A DNA stretch of 64,000 nucleotides. Source: Merluccius polli. Lineage: Eukaryota; Chordata; Actinopteri; Gadiformes; Merlucciidae. Below are positions 38,764-51,973 of this stretch, in pieces; position 1 is the stretch's first letter, and each line of letters starts with the position of its first letter. The notes beneath the pieces were generated by a model. It was not told where the DNA came from. It searched no databases and saw only the letters and a list, made by a program, of their open reading frames with translations. The DNA is taken from assembly GCA_030340625.1 (NCBI GenBank), contig JAOPHQ010000607.1, positions 94,158-158,157 on the forward strand. The letters run 5' to 3'. Both the position numbers and the translations under genes were made by a program.

Positions 38764-40108
38764 ATACACCGTTCTTTTGTTGTTGAAAGATTACAACGGT
38801 GCAAGTGGCTTGCACCTTTGTAGGCTTTTTGCTGCTAGGAATGTGGTAGTGACCTTAAAGGTGGTGCTGAGAACATTAAATTAGTTCACTTGCCTGAGAG
38901 GACATGTCTATCAGGGTGCTCACAGGCAATTTGCTTCCTTCTTTTGTTTTGAGAAAATCCACAAGACTCCCTGTAAGACAAGAGTTTAAACAATTATTTA
39001 ATATACCAATAATAATACTGTCATATGTTTAGAAGCACTGTGGGAAGATGCTTAAAAAATAGCTTACCATGTGGGTTATTTCAAAAGCATACATTGTTTA
39101 GAGAACTTTAATCTTTATCCCAAACCTCCAAAATAACCACAGGACAGAAATAGATGGCGGTGGACCAGAATAGCCCTTTAAACTGGATAACCCAACATTG
39201 CCAGGAAGTGCGGCGAGCATTAGTCAGGCCGCTGCGTATGCTTTTGACAGCCTTGGGCCATGGCCACTGCTTGTCTTTTTGGGGTTTGATCGGGATGTTT
39301 GGGTCAGAACAATACCTCACGGGCCCTCACATCAGCCAAGTCAGGTCAGAGGAAATACCACAAGTGAGGACCGAACCAGGAGAAAGGAAGAGTAGGGTTG
39401 TGTCTTTTGCTCAAGTCCGGAATGGGGCTGTCTTTTGAAGTCTGAGAGCCAAAAGGAGCTGTCTTTGTCAAGGTCACAAGTGGAAGTGTCGCCGCTGCCT
39501 GTTTTTTTCCACCTTTCAATGATAATAATGCACAAAAAATGCACAAATTGATGGGATGGGAAGGGCAAGCCCATCCTCTCTCCTGACTACAGAGGCAACA
39601 ATTGTATCCTGTGCACACACGTGGTACGCGGACAAAGGCTCGGCTCGGTGTAGAGTCACTACTGGTGCTTTACAGGCCTCTCATAGAAGACCATACAAAG
39701 CCACTCCATTCAGGTCCATATAGCGGGGCTGTTGTTGCGCCAATGACAACAGAACTCCTATGCACTTCCTTATTGTTCCCATTGGTGTAAACGACTCAAA
39801 AAGATGGCAAATCCTTTAAAGGCCAACAGGAAACTTACACCCGATACACACACAGCATTTGGTTTGATGAACACCTTTCACCCACTTGTAGGCACCTCTG
39901 AATGGGCCTTAAATACTGTGCACACCTGTCACAATGGGCTCCCGTTGATTGGTCTGCCTGTTGATTTGTAAGGCTTTTCTCGGTATTTGTGTCTTTGTAA
40001 TGGGAGGAAGAGAGAGAGAAAGAGAAAGAAAAAAAATATGTGGCAAATGACTTGAGCACGAGTGGTGAGGGATAATATAGGTGAGTATTGAGTGCGTGTG
40101 CATATACA

Positions 40109-40154
<46 letters not shown>

Positions 40155-40513
40155 CATAGTGTGCGTCATGGCTGTGTGTTCCTATGCGTATGAGCGTGGT
40201 TCACGTGTGCCTGCTTCTGTCTCTCTTGGTGGACATGGCGTGTTAAAGTGAGCGCTGCAGACTCTAGACGGGAGCCATGTGTCACAAAAGGTCAACTGGC
40301 TCTCTCTCACAGAACAATGGGCTGGTGAATCACCCTCTCCTACTTTAACACCCTCTACTCAAGACACCAGTGTGGAGGGACTTCCCACTGGTGAGTCAAC
40401 CTGTCCGGGTAAAATAAAGGGAAAGTGATGTACGTGTTTACGGTTTACCGTGCTGAAACCATTTCAGCAGAGGGCCGCCAGAGCAGGAAGGTCATAAGGA
40501 GAGGCTGAAAATA

Positions 40514-40579
<66 letters not shown>

Positions 40580-43220
40580 CATCAGAGTTTGTTCTCTACC
40601 CAGATATACTTACCAGATAAAAGAAATGACAGATTGTAAATACATTACATTGTTAATAATAGGCACACAACATTCATTGTGGGTTTCTCGCGATAAATGT
40701 CTCACTAATGTAAGGTGAACACAACGGCGCTGATGTTGTTGCAGTGCCGTAGTGGAGAGTTCATGACAAAGGGCCATGACTCATGGACAGAGTGGAGACA
40801 CACACTGTGCAGGTAAACTCCCAGGCCTTTTGTTTGAGCATGTACTCCAGCTCCCAAAACTCACATAATAGGTCAACATGTTTGATCCTGAGCGACTATG
40901 ACAATATACTGACTTTCCACACATTTCCAAGCTCCAGGCATGGCCCTCAGCCAGAGGACTCAGGTGTGCCATCTGCGGTGTGCCGTCTAAGAGGGCAGGG
41001 ATCTAAGGCAGTCAGTCACTGAAGTAAAACAGGCCCAGGGCTGCTTTCTGTGGCTGGACTGAATTGACAGAAATTAAAAATGTTTTCGATCAATTTGGGA
41101 GGGATAATTAAATTATTTTCAATTCGACATTTGCACCATAAAAATGCCTCTGCTTGTGGAATTAATAAATCCTCATTTTATCTTTATCCAAATTGGTGTA
41201 CGTGACAGGCGATCTCATTAATAAACAGAAAGACGCCAATGAGTGAAGTGCTCCTTCTCTACCTCGCCTATCAGTGTTCTCTGTTTATTATCCGACTGTC
41301 CAAACATGGCACCCACCGTTCTCCATGAACTCGGTGACGATATAGATGGGCTCCTGGGTCACCACGGCAAAAAGACGCACCAGCCGCGGGTGCTGCAGGG
41401 TCTTCATCATGTTGGCCTCCGCCAGGAAGGCCTCGACGGACATGGTGCCGATCTTCAAGCTCTTGATTGCAACTTTTCTATCGTTGTTGTAGATGCCTGG
41501 GGGAAACACACATCAACAGTTCACTATCGGCGATCAGATCAGAGAGAAAGATTTTTTCCAAAGATGAATGAATGCAAACCAAAGCCTGTACACAGGTGGT
41601 TCTTCTTGTGCGATAGGTAGGCCTTCAGTAGCTATCTTTCATCTTTTCATCTGGTAGTTGGGGATTATTATCACCGATTATCATTACTGCGCTCGCAGAA
41701 TCCGTAGATTTCGTAGAATCCGTAGATTTCGTAGAATCGTAGATTCACCACCTCATTAGTCGGATTACCGTCATCACTAAAGCACCTTTTAATGAGAACT
41801 CAGACGCAGAGTTCTCGTTTTAGCCCCAGCAATAGTGGGAACAAAGAGGTGTATTTAAATTGATAACCATTTGATGATAAATGACTCACTCGTGGGGGTG
41901 TGAGAAAACGATAAAAATGTGAGAGAAAAATACCCAGAAAAATGCCCAGGAAGTTGTAAATGAAGAATGTGATGTGTAGAAAGTTTTCAGGTTCTGGTGC
42001 CAGGGGATGTTTTGAATGCTGCATTGTGCTGCCAAACTGGACTGGAAATAAAGATCACATCAACTGCTCCCTTTCACCAAGTCTTACGCGAGCTTGGTTA
42101 ATGATTATATTCTACAGTCACAATGGAGAGTATCGCAAGCCTTTTTCGAAGGCAACATAGAAATCCACCCCATGGCTGTTTGAGAGGTAGACACAGATGT
42201 TTAAAGTGTTGTTGCGTTACAGTGCTAATGGATCAACATCAATCCCTGACCCTGAGCGCTAGACCTGCTCAAACAAGCCCTTATGAACCAGGCTGTGTTT
42301 GGGGAAAGTCACGTAAGATGCAACACAGCCCAAGCTAAAGCTGCTCTGGCTGACAAACAAAGAGCAAGGCCCTCAGCCGGATTGAGCAAACCGCTTCTCT
42401 TAATATCTGGTATTACTAATGGGTATTTCCAAGCTGCCAATGCCACACACCAAGGGCTTTATTTGGTGTTTGTTTGTTACCATATGCAGACAGAAGGCAT
42501 TTACAATTACAGTCACTGTTTTCCACGTGACTTCTCTCTCCCTCTCCAGACGAAAATGCTCTCGTACGAAAGCCAACATTTATTATTTTTGACATCTTTC
42601 TTTTCAACAGAAGCGTAGCCTTCCACACCTCCTCGCCGACCCCCTCTCTTGCTCTCCTGGAGCCTCTGACTCACCCATCCATACTTCTCCAAACTGGCCG
42701 GCGCCCAGCTTGCACTCCAGTTTCAGAGACCCGCGGGGGATCTCCCACTCGTCCTGCCACCAGGGCTTCTGGGGCGCCCTCGACTGGCACGCCTTCATCA
42801 GCTTGGTGCACAAGCCGTCCTCGTCGCCTGCGTGACGGAGAGAGAAGAGACAAGGCCTGACGTCATTCACTCCACTGTTAATAATCCCGAGTATATATTC
42901 AACCGACCCTTAGGACACCCTTCCCCCGTACGTGAGTGGTGCTGGACGAGCTCCTTGATGGTGTTGAATGAGATCTTGGCGGAGATGTAGTAGCCGCCGT
43001 TGTCCATGTTGCGTATTCTGTAGTGCTTGACCACTTCCCCCTGGTCCTGGTCCAAGTCTCTCACTGAGATGGAGTATGAACCTGCAACACGAGCACACAC
43101 AGGTGAGCTCATGCGGTCTTACCTTGAATTATATGTCTACTAAATGACTGAAATGACTGAAATGTAGTCATTCAGTCACCTTATAGCATATAAGGTAAGC
43201 CTGGCGTGTCCAGGGTTGAG

Positions 43221-43284
<64 letters not shown>

Positions 43285-45415
43285 CTGTGTGTGAGTGTAT
43301 GGAGGGTGAGAAGGGTCACGGGGGACTAGACACACATACGTATGTTTGTGTGATTATTGACTAAAAGTCCCACGTGTCTGTACGTACGTACGTACGTCTG
43401 TGTGTGCATTCTGCATCATGCACATGTACACGCGTGTGCGCACGTGTATCATTATTGTTGTTTTATCTGTTTTCGTCATTTATGTAGCCTTAAATTGACT
43501 AAATAGACCTTTCCAGGTAATCAATCAATGAAACTAGGATAATAATAGGCCTATTAATTCATGTTCCTATAACACAGAGGAGCGCCTGAATGGATTAAAA
43601 AAAACAAAGAACGGATGACAATACAGCTAAAACAAAAAACAATTAATAATAGACTAATATTATTAGCCTATAATTATTAATAGGCCTATTATTATTCTAG
43701 TTCCATTGATTGATTACCTGGAAAGGTCTATCTAGTCCACTTAAGGCTACACGTTTAATGATGATACACATGCGAACGCGCGTGTGCATGTGCATGATGC
43801 AGAATGTGCACGCAGACGTACGTACACACGCACGCCTGTGTTTAGGAGTCACACGTGCGCACAAATGTGCGGTCTGCATGCTGAGTTGTACTCATCACAC
43901 ACAGACGTACTTACATACATACATACATGTGGGACTTTTAGTAAATAATCAAACAAACATACGTACGTGTGTCTAGCCCCCTGTGACCCTTTTAACCTCC
44001 CATAGTGAGTGTGCATGCGAGCGTATGTGTGTGTCTGTGTGTGTGTGTGCGAGCATGTGTGTGCCACCTACAGGTATGATGTTGAGGAAAAGGACTCTCT
44101 CTCTCGGGATTCATATATAGAGGGTTTTTATTTTTATTTTTATGATAACATGTTTGGGAGCAGGAAAGGGAAGACAAACTAACCTGCAGTGGTCTCACTC
44201 TCTCGGATCAGGAAGGAGCCCTGCGTGTTTCCTGGAGCCAGCAGGAGCCTGATGGCATCATTTCTAGAGAGATTTGCGAAGAACCACCTATTGCCAAAAT
44301 AAAGAAAATGAGTCACATTGCTTTACTCCCAGGCTAACCACATCCTTTCCCCTATGGGTCCATAGCTGCGTCACAAGCGTGCATTAGGTGAGAAGGTGTC
44401 ACAATTGTGTACGACTTGTTGAGCTGAGTGAAGCGCAGATTTCCTGTTTGACATACGGCTCAGTCTCCATTGTGTTCATGGTGGCGATGAAGTTGAATGG
44501 GATGAAGCCCTTCTGGCCTGTGATAAGAGACTCTGCCATGTACCACTCTGGGTCATTCCTGGTAACCAACACAAGACAGGAACAAGAACATGAGGGTGAT
44601 GCACGCATGGATAGATGCCACATTATACATGGACACAAGTGCCCTTAGATTTGGGCAACAATTTGATACGAGTAGCAGGCTCATGTGTATTTCTTTGTCT
44701 GCGGGGCACATTCCCCATGCATGAGATTAAATGCACATTCTGCTGCAAAGACAAAAAAAGCTAGACCCATGTTCTGTTAGGCCATTCCTTTTGGTTTTTT
44801 GTTGTTTTAAACCTATTACGAAAGACAACCATATCAATAAGTGGATTATTGATCACAACATACCACATAGATTAAAATTGGCTGCTATTTATTTATTTAC
44901 TGTTTTTGTACTGACAGTTCTTTTGCACTGTTACTGTTACAAATATATTTTTACATTTTTTTCTGCTGCCATTACCATCTGCCCTTTTGCACTACCATAA
45001 GTATTGTATAAGTTGTATATTTTATAGTATTGTATATTTTATATTTTATTGTCTGTTGTGAATTTGAATGTTTAAATTTAGAATGGTCTTATCTGTTGTG
45101 CCTGTGCACTTTATCTGTTTCACTGTGAGTGAATGAGAAACGTTCTCTCGATTCTTTGTATGTCTGGTGTATTAAAGCTGACTTTGACTTTTGACTTTGA
45201 CTTTGACAAAGGAATTTCGACAATATATTAATATGCCTACTTGTTAAGGATCTTGAGGTTGTCTCCCTTCTCAAAGCCCAGGTCTTCTGAGTGAGTGGGT
45301 GCATAGCTGTATATCGCCATGACAATGTTGTCTGTGAAATAAATAGAATGGCTTTTGAAAAGAAAAAGGGTAATTCCACCAAATTAAATCAATAAAGATC
45401 GTGCTCACACACATG

Positions 45416-45464
<49 letters not shown>

Positions 45465-45483
45465 GCACGCACATACGCACAAA

Positions 45484-45518
<35 letters not shown>

Positions 45519-46565
45519 GTACATATACAAACAGACAAAACATAACCAGCGTTGCTAGGGTAACTGTAGGGAGAAAAACACACAAAGTAAGTACTGTTAG
45601 GCAGACATAACTGACAATATGTGTAAAGTAATACCCTCAAGCCTTTATAGGGTTCATGGTCAAGAGAAAGAGAGAGGAAGAAAAGGCAGAAATATGATTA
45701 GCTTCGCTTCAAGACTGACGCAGTTGAAAACAGGTGTATGGAAAACAGTGTCAGGGAAGAGGGTGTCGGCTGTCAGGTTGAGGTTTTGTTTTACACCAAA
45801 AAAATATAGGGTGTAAGCACACACACACACACATACACAGTGTCTCACATTACCTGGTAAAGGGGATGTAGGCGGGGTATACTGTGATGGGTATGGAATC
45901 AGCTCATCCGTGTACTGGTCGAGAAAATACATAAGGTGATACATAAACATAACATAGTACATAGGGAATACATAACAAGTAGACAATTCTTTTTGTCTTT
46001 CTCTGTGTTTTCTTTTTGTAGTTGTTTTGTTTTGTTCATACACAACAGGTCTCCCAGCATTGCGGGGCACACATGTTATTCTCCTCTATTCTCCGCTAGC
46101 CAAATACAAGTATAAAGTATGGTGTGGGGGAAATCGACAAAACCTTACGGGAATAGATGCCCTCCTAATTAATTACAAGAACAAAAGGCAACTTCCTGTT
46201 CTGTTATGCAATTGAAATGTCGTCGGAATAAGCATGGAAACTGAAAGCAGCGTGCTGCATGTGCTACAGGACAGGGTGTGTGGTGTAGATCGTAATGATA
46301 CGCTTTAATTAATGAGGCTGGAAGAAAATGTTACATTCATTCCTGGATGACTTACCATGTACCATGTCAACACAATTTTAACTGGCATATGACTGGTAAC
46401 ACATGACTCAAATAAACACAGCAAGCCACACCTTATAATTACACATGGGCCACTGCAAAGGACTATGGTAGCATGAATTCATATTTAAACTGGACGTGTG
46501 CAAAGGGTGGATGCACATGCACCCCCCCCCACACACACACACGCACGCACACGCACACGCACACG

Positions 46566-46596
<31 letters not shown>

Positions 46597-46711
46597 TTAC
46601 TTGATTGCCTGACTGGGAAGGCCCTGGACAGGTGCAGTGTTCACAGAATTCATCGTCCAAGTGCTCCACCCAGTCATCGTTAGAATAATCTGAACTGCAG
46701 TTACATCCCAT
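36503..46711 (-). CDS. lck: Src-family tyrosine kinase Lck
   Basis: T-cell Src-family kinase that phosphorylates CD3/zeta ITAMs and ZAP-70 at the inner plasma membrane. Twelve coding exons, minus strand: 46711-46601, 45914-45854, 45331-45241, 44558-44457, 44287-44184, 43081-42932, 42827-42675, 41496-41317, 38970-38894, 37522-37369, 37123-36992, 36726-36503; in phase for 512 residues (human 509). MGCNC gives the myristoyl glycine and palmitoyl cysteines. CEHC at 23-26 matches the CxxC zinc clasp that binds CD4/CD8. SH3 spans about 60-118 and SH2 about 123-220 (GSFLIRESE). The kinase has LGAGQFGEVWMG, VAIKSLK, HRDLRAAN, DFGLARLIEDNEYTARE (activating Tyr) and EKQY near the end (inhibitory Tyr, about 501). 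The tail after that Tyr is 11 residues versus 4 in human. Intron 9 has a GC donor. Upstream noncoding exons were not identified. Confidence 0.96.
37571..37625. repeat. (TG)n microsatellite in lck intron 9
   Basis: About 55 bp, lying 50 bp upstream of the lck exon 10 acceptor (transcribed strand reads CA). Confidence 0.9.
38684..38763. repeat. (AC)n microsatellite in lck intron 9
   Basis: About 80 bp of uninterrupted AC. On the transcribed strand it is (GT)n, 130 nt downstream of the GC donor. Confidence 0.97.
40110..40153. repeat. (TG)n microsatellite in lck intron 8
   Basis: About 44 bp TG repeat. Confidence 0.9.
40519..40577. repeat. (CT)n microsatellite in lck intron 8
   Basis: About 59 bp CT repeat preceded by a C run. 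Confidence 0.95.
41696..41745. repeat. 18-bp direct repeat, about 2.5 copies
   Basis: The unit AGAATCCGTAGATTTCGT is repeated in lck intron 7, with the last copy truncated. Confidence 0.85.
43222..43283. repeat. (TG)n microsatellite in lck intron 5
   Basis: About 62 bp TG repeat just outside the left arm of the 0.7-kb inverted repeat. Confidence 0.95.
43298..43999. repeat. Imperfect 0.7-kb inverted repeat in lck intron 5
   Basis: The left arm, about 43298-43560 (AGAAGGGTCACGGGGGACTAGACACAC..., ending at AATAATAGGCCTATTAAT), pairs with the right arm, about 43672-43999 (ATTAATAGGCCTATTATTATT ... GTGTGTCTAGCCCCCTGTGACCC). The spacer is about 110 bp and A+T-rich. The right arm carries extra internal sequence (about 43830-43910), and the arms differ at many positions, so it is older than the palindrome at the window start. 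No coding sequence. Confidence 0.85.
44880..45207 (+). mobile_element. LINE 3'-end fragment in lck intron 3
   Basis: A T-rich segment leads to GTATTAAAGCTGACTTTGAC and ends in a TTTGAC-type tandem tail. This is a common 3' end of fish LINE copies. No coding part is present and the left boundary is uncertain. Confidence 0.5.
45419..45516. repeat. Compound (AC)n microsatellite in lck intron 2
   Basis: Two AC runs separated by GCACGCACGC-type interruptions. Confidence 0.93.
46522..46596. repeat. (AC)n abutting the lck exon 1 donor
   Basis: On the transcribed strand the donor GTAAGT runs directly into (GT)n, with no spacer. Confidence 0.93.
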
Positions 46712-49700
46712 CTTTTAAACTGGAAGGTTTTAGGAAGTTCAAATCAGGGTTTTAGACAAAACGTCACTATTACCGTCATATTCACATACATACACGCACG
46801 TACACACGCATGCACGTACACACGCATGCACACACACACACATGGGCACATACACATTTTCTTTATAATTCATTTATTCAAATCTTTAGCACAATGGTCA
46901 GCGTCAGGGTTGGAGTTCTCGCATTTGCATTCACATTCGGATCTGGGTTTTATACTAAGTCATTCAAAGTATTGTAATCTTGTGTAATCTGTGTTCTAAA
47001 TGTGCTGAGCTCTGTGTTTTACACCGCCAAGCTGCATGAAACAGCTTTCCCTGGCTCCTCAGCGGCCCACTCATGTAACCGGGTCAGTGGGCTAAATTAC
47101 AGTCGCCGTCTGTCCCAAAGGCCCCAAAAAGCCGTGAGAAAAATGCAGGAGGATTTGGCTCGGCGGTAACAACTCCCCGTTGTGCCTGAGAGACCCAAAG
47201 AGACGATTCAAAGACGAAGACCCTGAGTGAACCACCGATTTGTATCTGCAATCTGACCCTTTCAGCAGCCTTTTCATGTTCACCTTATGGCCGTGGTTGA
47301 ATAGGCCATACCAAACTGTTGCTTGTTTGCCAAAGTATTATTAGTACTTCCACAAACAAACAAAAGAAACACCTGGCTTATCGCTTAACTTGTGACATTA
47401 AGGTTGTTCTTCCGTAATAATATGTGACCAAAAAAAAGTAATTGTTTTCATATCTAGAAATCGTTTGCCATGATGTAATGTTAGACTTTCCACTACAAAT
47501 TATTACATAATCTGTCGTCGGATTTATGAATGAATTTCAGTTAAAGATTCATATTACATAACATTTACTAAACTACCATCTTAATAGCAAATGATATGCT
47601 ACTTAGTTGACAAAAAAGATATACATTTTTGATTCACATAAACTATAAAATCTGTATATTCTGCCGAATGATTTGGTTGCTTTAATTAACTGTTGCTTTA
47701 TATAAGTGGATCATACATGGCCCGGTATCTTGTTTACACTCACCTCTTGGATTAAATGTTCTCTTCAGTTGTCAATGATTTCAGATTTCTTTAGCAGTAG
47801 TATCCATGACTAAATGACATCACACATTGTATTGTTAAACTAAAATAAGTTCCTACTGCCCAAAAATAAATCTGATAGGGTATGATGGAGATGTCTGTCA
47901 ACATAACAATGAATTCTGATGCATGTCTAATCTCTCTTCTCTCTCTCTCTCGCTCTCTCCCTCCTTCTCACTCTATCTCTCTTTCTCACACATACAAATA
48001 AACACACACACACACAATCACACACTCACACACACACACACCACACCACACCACACACTGCAGACATATTTAGTCTGGTGGAGGGATAGCTACCAGCTTC
48101 CTGTCGTTGAAAGGTTGCTCTGCACGCTGCTAGCAGGTGTGCGTGCTGCAGCTGCATGTGAGTGCTGGGAACATTAGCATTGGCTTTAAAACAGTTCAGG
48201 AGGGCTCTGTTCCAGGCAATATTGGACTACTGAAGCAAATTGACAATATACTGTGCTTAACCACAATACTTCCAAACCGAAATCTATACGCTCATGAATA
48301 CATGTCCAATGTCAAATAGTGTGTTGTTACATGGCGTGTGTGTGTGTGCTGTCATTGCTATAGGAGGATGTCTGTGGTGACAGAGTTGCTGGTTTAGAGC
48401 ACCATTTACAGGAAGCCAGTCCAAACCTTGCAGAGAGTCTACACAGAAATAGGGACTGAGATGATTGCCACAGCTTACACACTCCCCATCTACGAAACCA
48501 CTTGAGTTAACTTCATGAGATTTTCCATCATCAACATTGAGAGGATGTAGGCCCATAGAAAATGTGTTGAGTTTCTGGCTTCAACAGTATATTCAATATT
48601 GTCATTGTCATTTTTGATGGGATACTGTGTCTTGATCACCATTTCACATCATTTGTACGTGTTTCTTCCACTTTAGAATGGTTCTTCTTGCATGTGACGC
48701 ATGCATTGACACACACTGCATGTATTACAGATACACTGCATGCCTTCACAAAGGGTCTCCCCTTTTTTCCTTTATTCTACAGATGTGACCACTTTTACAT
48801 GCGGTTGGAAATCCCATTCACACAGTCTGAGATCATAACGAACGTAAAACACTTTCCAGCTCCCCCACAGTTTGTCTCTTGTTGCAGGTGCCGACTGGTT
48901 TCAGGTCAAGTCAACAAGCGTAGTTTTCTCGATGCTTATTGATGCACACTGAGCATGAATGGCATGTTTCTGTCAGGGGATTAATGCATTATGCAAATAA
49001 CCAATAGGCCTACATGTGAGATTTGCTGAAATGGATAGTTACATAGACCAGCTATTTGAGTGCACATGCTATTTGAGAGGATTCAGATTCAGACCAGAAA
49101 TGTCTACTATGTCAATGAAATGTCTATGAAATCAGATTTGAAACTGAAATGAATCGCTGATTTCATTCCTAATGAACACATCTAAGCTTCTAAGGTGAGA
49201 TTGGGACTGCTATACAGTACATTCTCACGCTGAGGAAATGTTACACAACTTCTCTTGTTCTGCAGGGCTCGGCGTGGGCCTCATGAGGGACACGGGGAAG
49301 ACAGCCCATTGACACGCAGCCTCGGGGGGCTGACTTCCACTCTGAACGCCCACCTCATACGACACCACACCACTTCTAAGTCACCGCTCATATCGTGGCA
49401 CCAGCCTCCAGGCCACGTGGGCAGCAGAAACATGTCACATCTTCTGTTTAGATGTTGTTTTTTTTGCTGTGCTCTAGTTGCATGTTACAATGGTGTATTA
49501 CGTTTCTAGTTTTTTGCCTTTTTGTATGTATGATAGCAGTATTTGGCACCATATCAGCACCAATGATACGGTACCAGGAGGATAAGATCTAATAAAAGGA
49601 AAGGAGACACCATTGTGGATGGTGACTTCAGGACGTATAGATCTAAACAAATAGTATGTGGGTGAATTACAGTCAAATCAAGCCAGTTAACCTAGATAAC

Positions 49701-50969
49701 AACAAAGAGACAGAGACAAAAGGCCCATATTATTTTCAAGGCTTTAATAATCAACAGTTTATATCTACATTGCCAGTTAATAAAAAAATATATAGCGTGC
49801 TATTGGCCCATACTAGTACATACGAGTACTGGTTTTATGGAACAGAATAAAATGACATAAAAATGTGAATACATTCATTTACAGTGTTATGGATGTTTTA
49901 ATTAAATCTTTTCAGTTTAATGTTGTTTTCAAAAGGATGTGAAACACCTTTGATTTCCTTTCCTGGGCGACCTGCGAGCCCACATGCGCAACATCATTTG
50001 TCTAGGTCTAGAGAGGAGACGCTAAGCCCTATTAGACCTACTTCTTCTTTTTATTTTGCATGGAGGAATAATTGAATTTTGACATATTACTCCACAAACC
50101 ATAACCCTCCTTTAATATCTTTCAAATTGATATATCGATTGATATATCTCTCAATTATCTATTTTTTCTCGGGATAAAAATAATATACATGAAAAAGGCT
50201 TCCTGTATAACGACACAATACAATGTGTATGTGAAATTTGTGCTCGCGCCAACATCTGGATGTTGTCATGGAAATTGTTTCCACAGAGCACAACCTCTCA
50301 TGGGGCCATATCATCACTACGATGACCCTATGGATCGCTGTTATTTTTGGTCTGAGAAGACGAGGTGTGAGAACTGTGGAACGTGATCCCTCACATCCTG
50401 TTTGGAGAGGATCTCAAACTCACAGATTCTCAAGATTAAAACAAAAAAAAAAAGAGGATGGTATCTGTGGACGGTTTCGCCTCGATGAGGCCCAGACAGG
50501 ACGGTTGCGTTTTCTGTCTGCTGGTTAGACAAAATAACAACACATCTGTGATGCAACCGTGAAGTTACCCTGAGAACATCAGTCAACGTGCTGGTGTGGA
50601 AAAGCAATACATTCCTGTGTGTCTTATCTTTTAACTACGTTTGGTTTTACAAAAAAATGTTTTTGCTGTTTTGCTAGTCATTTAAAAGTCAAATGTACTT
50701 TTATGCTGTAAACTCTATCATTTCACCTTGGCCAAGTGGCCATGGCCAATTCTTTTCTAGCTGCACTGGACACACAAGCAGTGCAGACTGTTTCAGGCCA
50801 GTCCTTGGCGAAAGGTGCATAGCTACCTGTAAGGATTTGCTTATTCCATGCATGTCAAACCACACACTTGATGAATTCCACCTGTACTTCCATAACAATA
50901 TCTGTCACCATAACACACCTCCAATCAATCTATCTATTGAGGCCAAATGGTGGTGGTGGTGGTGAAACC
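46712..50969. other. 4.2-kb intergenic region between fam167b and lck
   Basis: No coding exon was recognised. It should contain the lck promoter and noncoding 5' exons and the fam167b 3' UTR, but none can be pinned down. Simple repeats occur at about 46793-46842 (CA/ACG) and 47935-48056 (CT, then CA). Confidence 0.5.
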
Positions 50970-51973
50970 TTAGCACAGCGAGAAGCGCCGGGAGTTGATG
51001 TTCATCTTGGTCAGTCCCAGATGTTTGAGCGGGGTAGAGAGGGCGAAGGCGGCTTTCATGGGGATGTCGCAGAGCAGGTCCGACTCCTCTCCGCACTCCT
51101 CCAGCTCGTAGGTGGCATTGTCCAGCATCTCCTTGTGGCGGTGGCACACCTGCTCCACCTTCAGCCGGTGGATCTCCGTGCGCAGGCGGATGAGCTGGCG
51201 AGCCAGGCGGTTGTCCTGCATCTGCATTTCCCTCTGTGGGGAGATGAGGAGGACATTAGAGACATTTGGGAATCATTGTTGTCATCGTCGTCCTCATTAC
51301 CATCGTTATCATCAGCAACAGCAAGGGCAGCAGGAGCATCATCAGCAGCAGCATCAGCAGCATCATCCTCAACACAAGTTATTGGAATGATGACATGGCC
51401 CCTTTTGGGGGTGAATTTCCTCTAAATACTAATACTTCATTATCAAATGTTGCAAATTGCTTTCTTATCTTGGCCAATTATTTTTCATGCTGCCATTAGT
51501 TGGCCTGGTGCATGCGATGTGAAGACAGCCACGACATAGGACTCCCTGACAGAAAAACAAACAAGGCTCATGGGTAGCTTTATTTACCAAAGAAAAATAA
51601 TATCCGGGTAAAATTATTTACCCGGATATTTTTCGACAAGACACAACTTTAATTTCCTTACCAGCTCTTTCCTGATGAACTCCAAGGCGTCGTCGATGGT
51701 TTCAAAACCACAGATATTACGCGCAACCAGGTCTGAGCTCCCGCGGCGCAGAGGCGCGTCGCCTCCGTCCAGCGCCGCCGCATCTTCCGCACTTTCCTCC
51801 GCGCCGTTCGCGGCTCCCTTCCAGGGGCCGCTCTGCAGGCTCTCCTGCCATTCAAAGTAGGACGGCCTGCGGGTTTGCAGTTTCAGCTTTTCCGTGAGCG
51901 CCTTGACGCTGTCCAGGTCCTCGGCGTCCCCCTCGGAGGAGCTGTCGTCTCCCCCCAGCTCTTTAAAATCCAT
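50970..51973 (-). CDS. fam167b: FAM167 family protein (FAM167B position)
   Basis: Small FAM167 (DIORA) family protein; biochemical role not established. Two exons, minus strand: 51973-51662 and 51233-50970; 191 residues. The N-terminal half is acidic and low-complexity (GGDDSSSEGDAEDLDSV). The conserved C-terminal half is predicted helical/coiled (MQMQDNRLARQLIRLRTEIH) and ends with the family signature MNINSRRFSLC. Exon 1 ends FIRKEL and exon 2 resumes REMQMQD, giving a normal join. Its position beside lck matches FAM167B beside LCK in human 1p35. The paralogue FAM167A lies beside BLK in 8p23. Confidence 0.92.
51346..51378. repeat. CAGCAG/CATCAGCAG triplet tract
   Basis: Imperfect CAG/CAT triplet run in the fam167b intron, close to the exon 2 acceptor. 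Confidence 0.6.
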
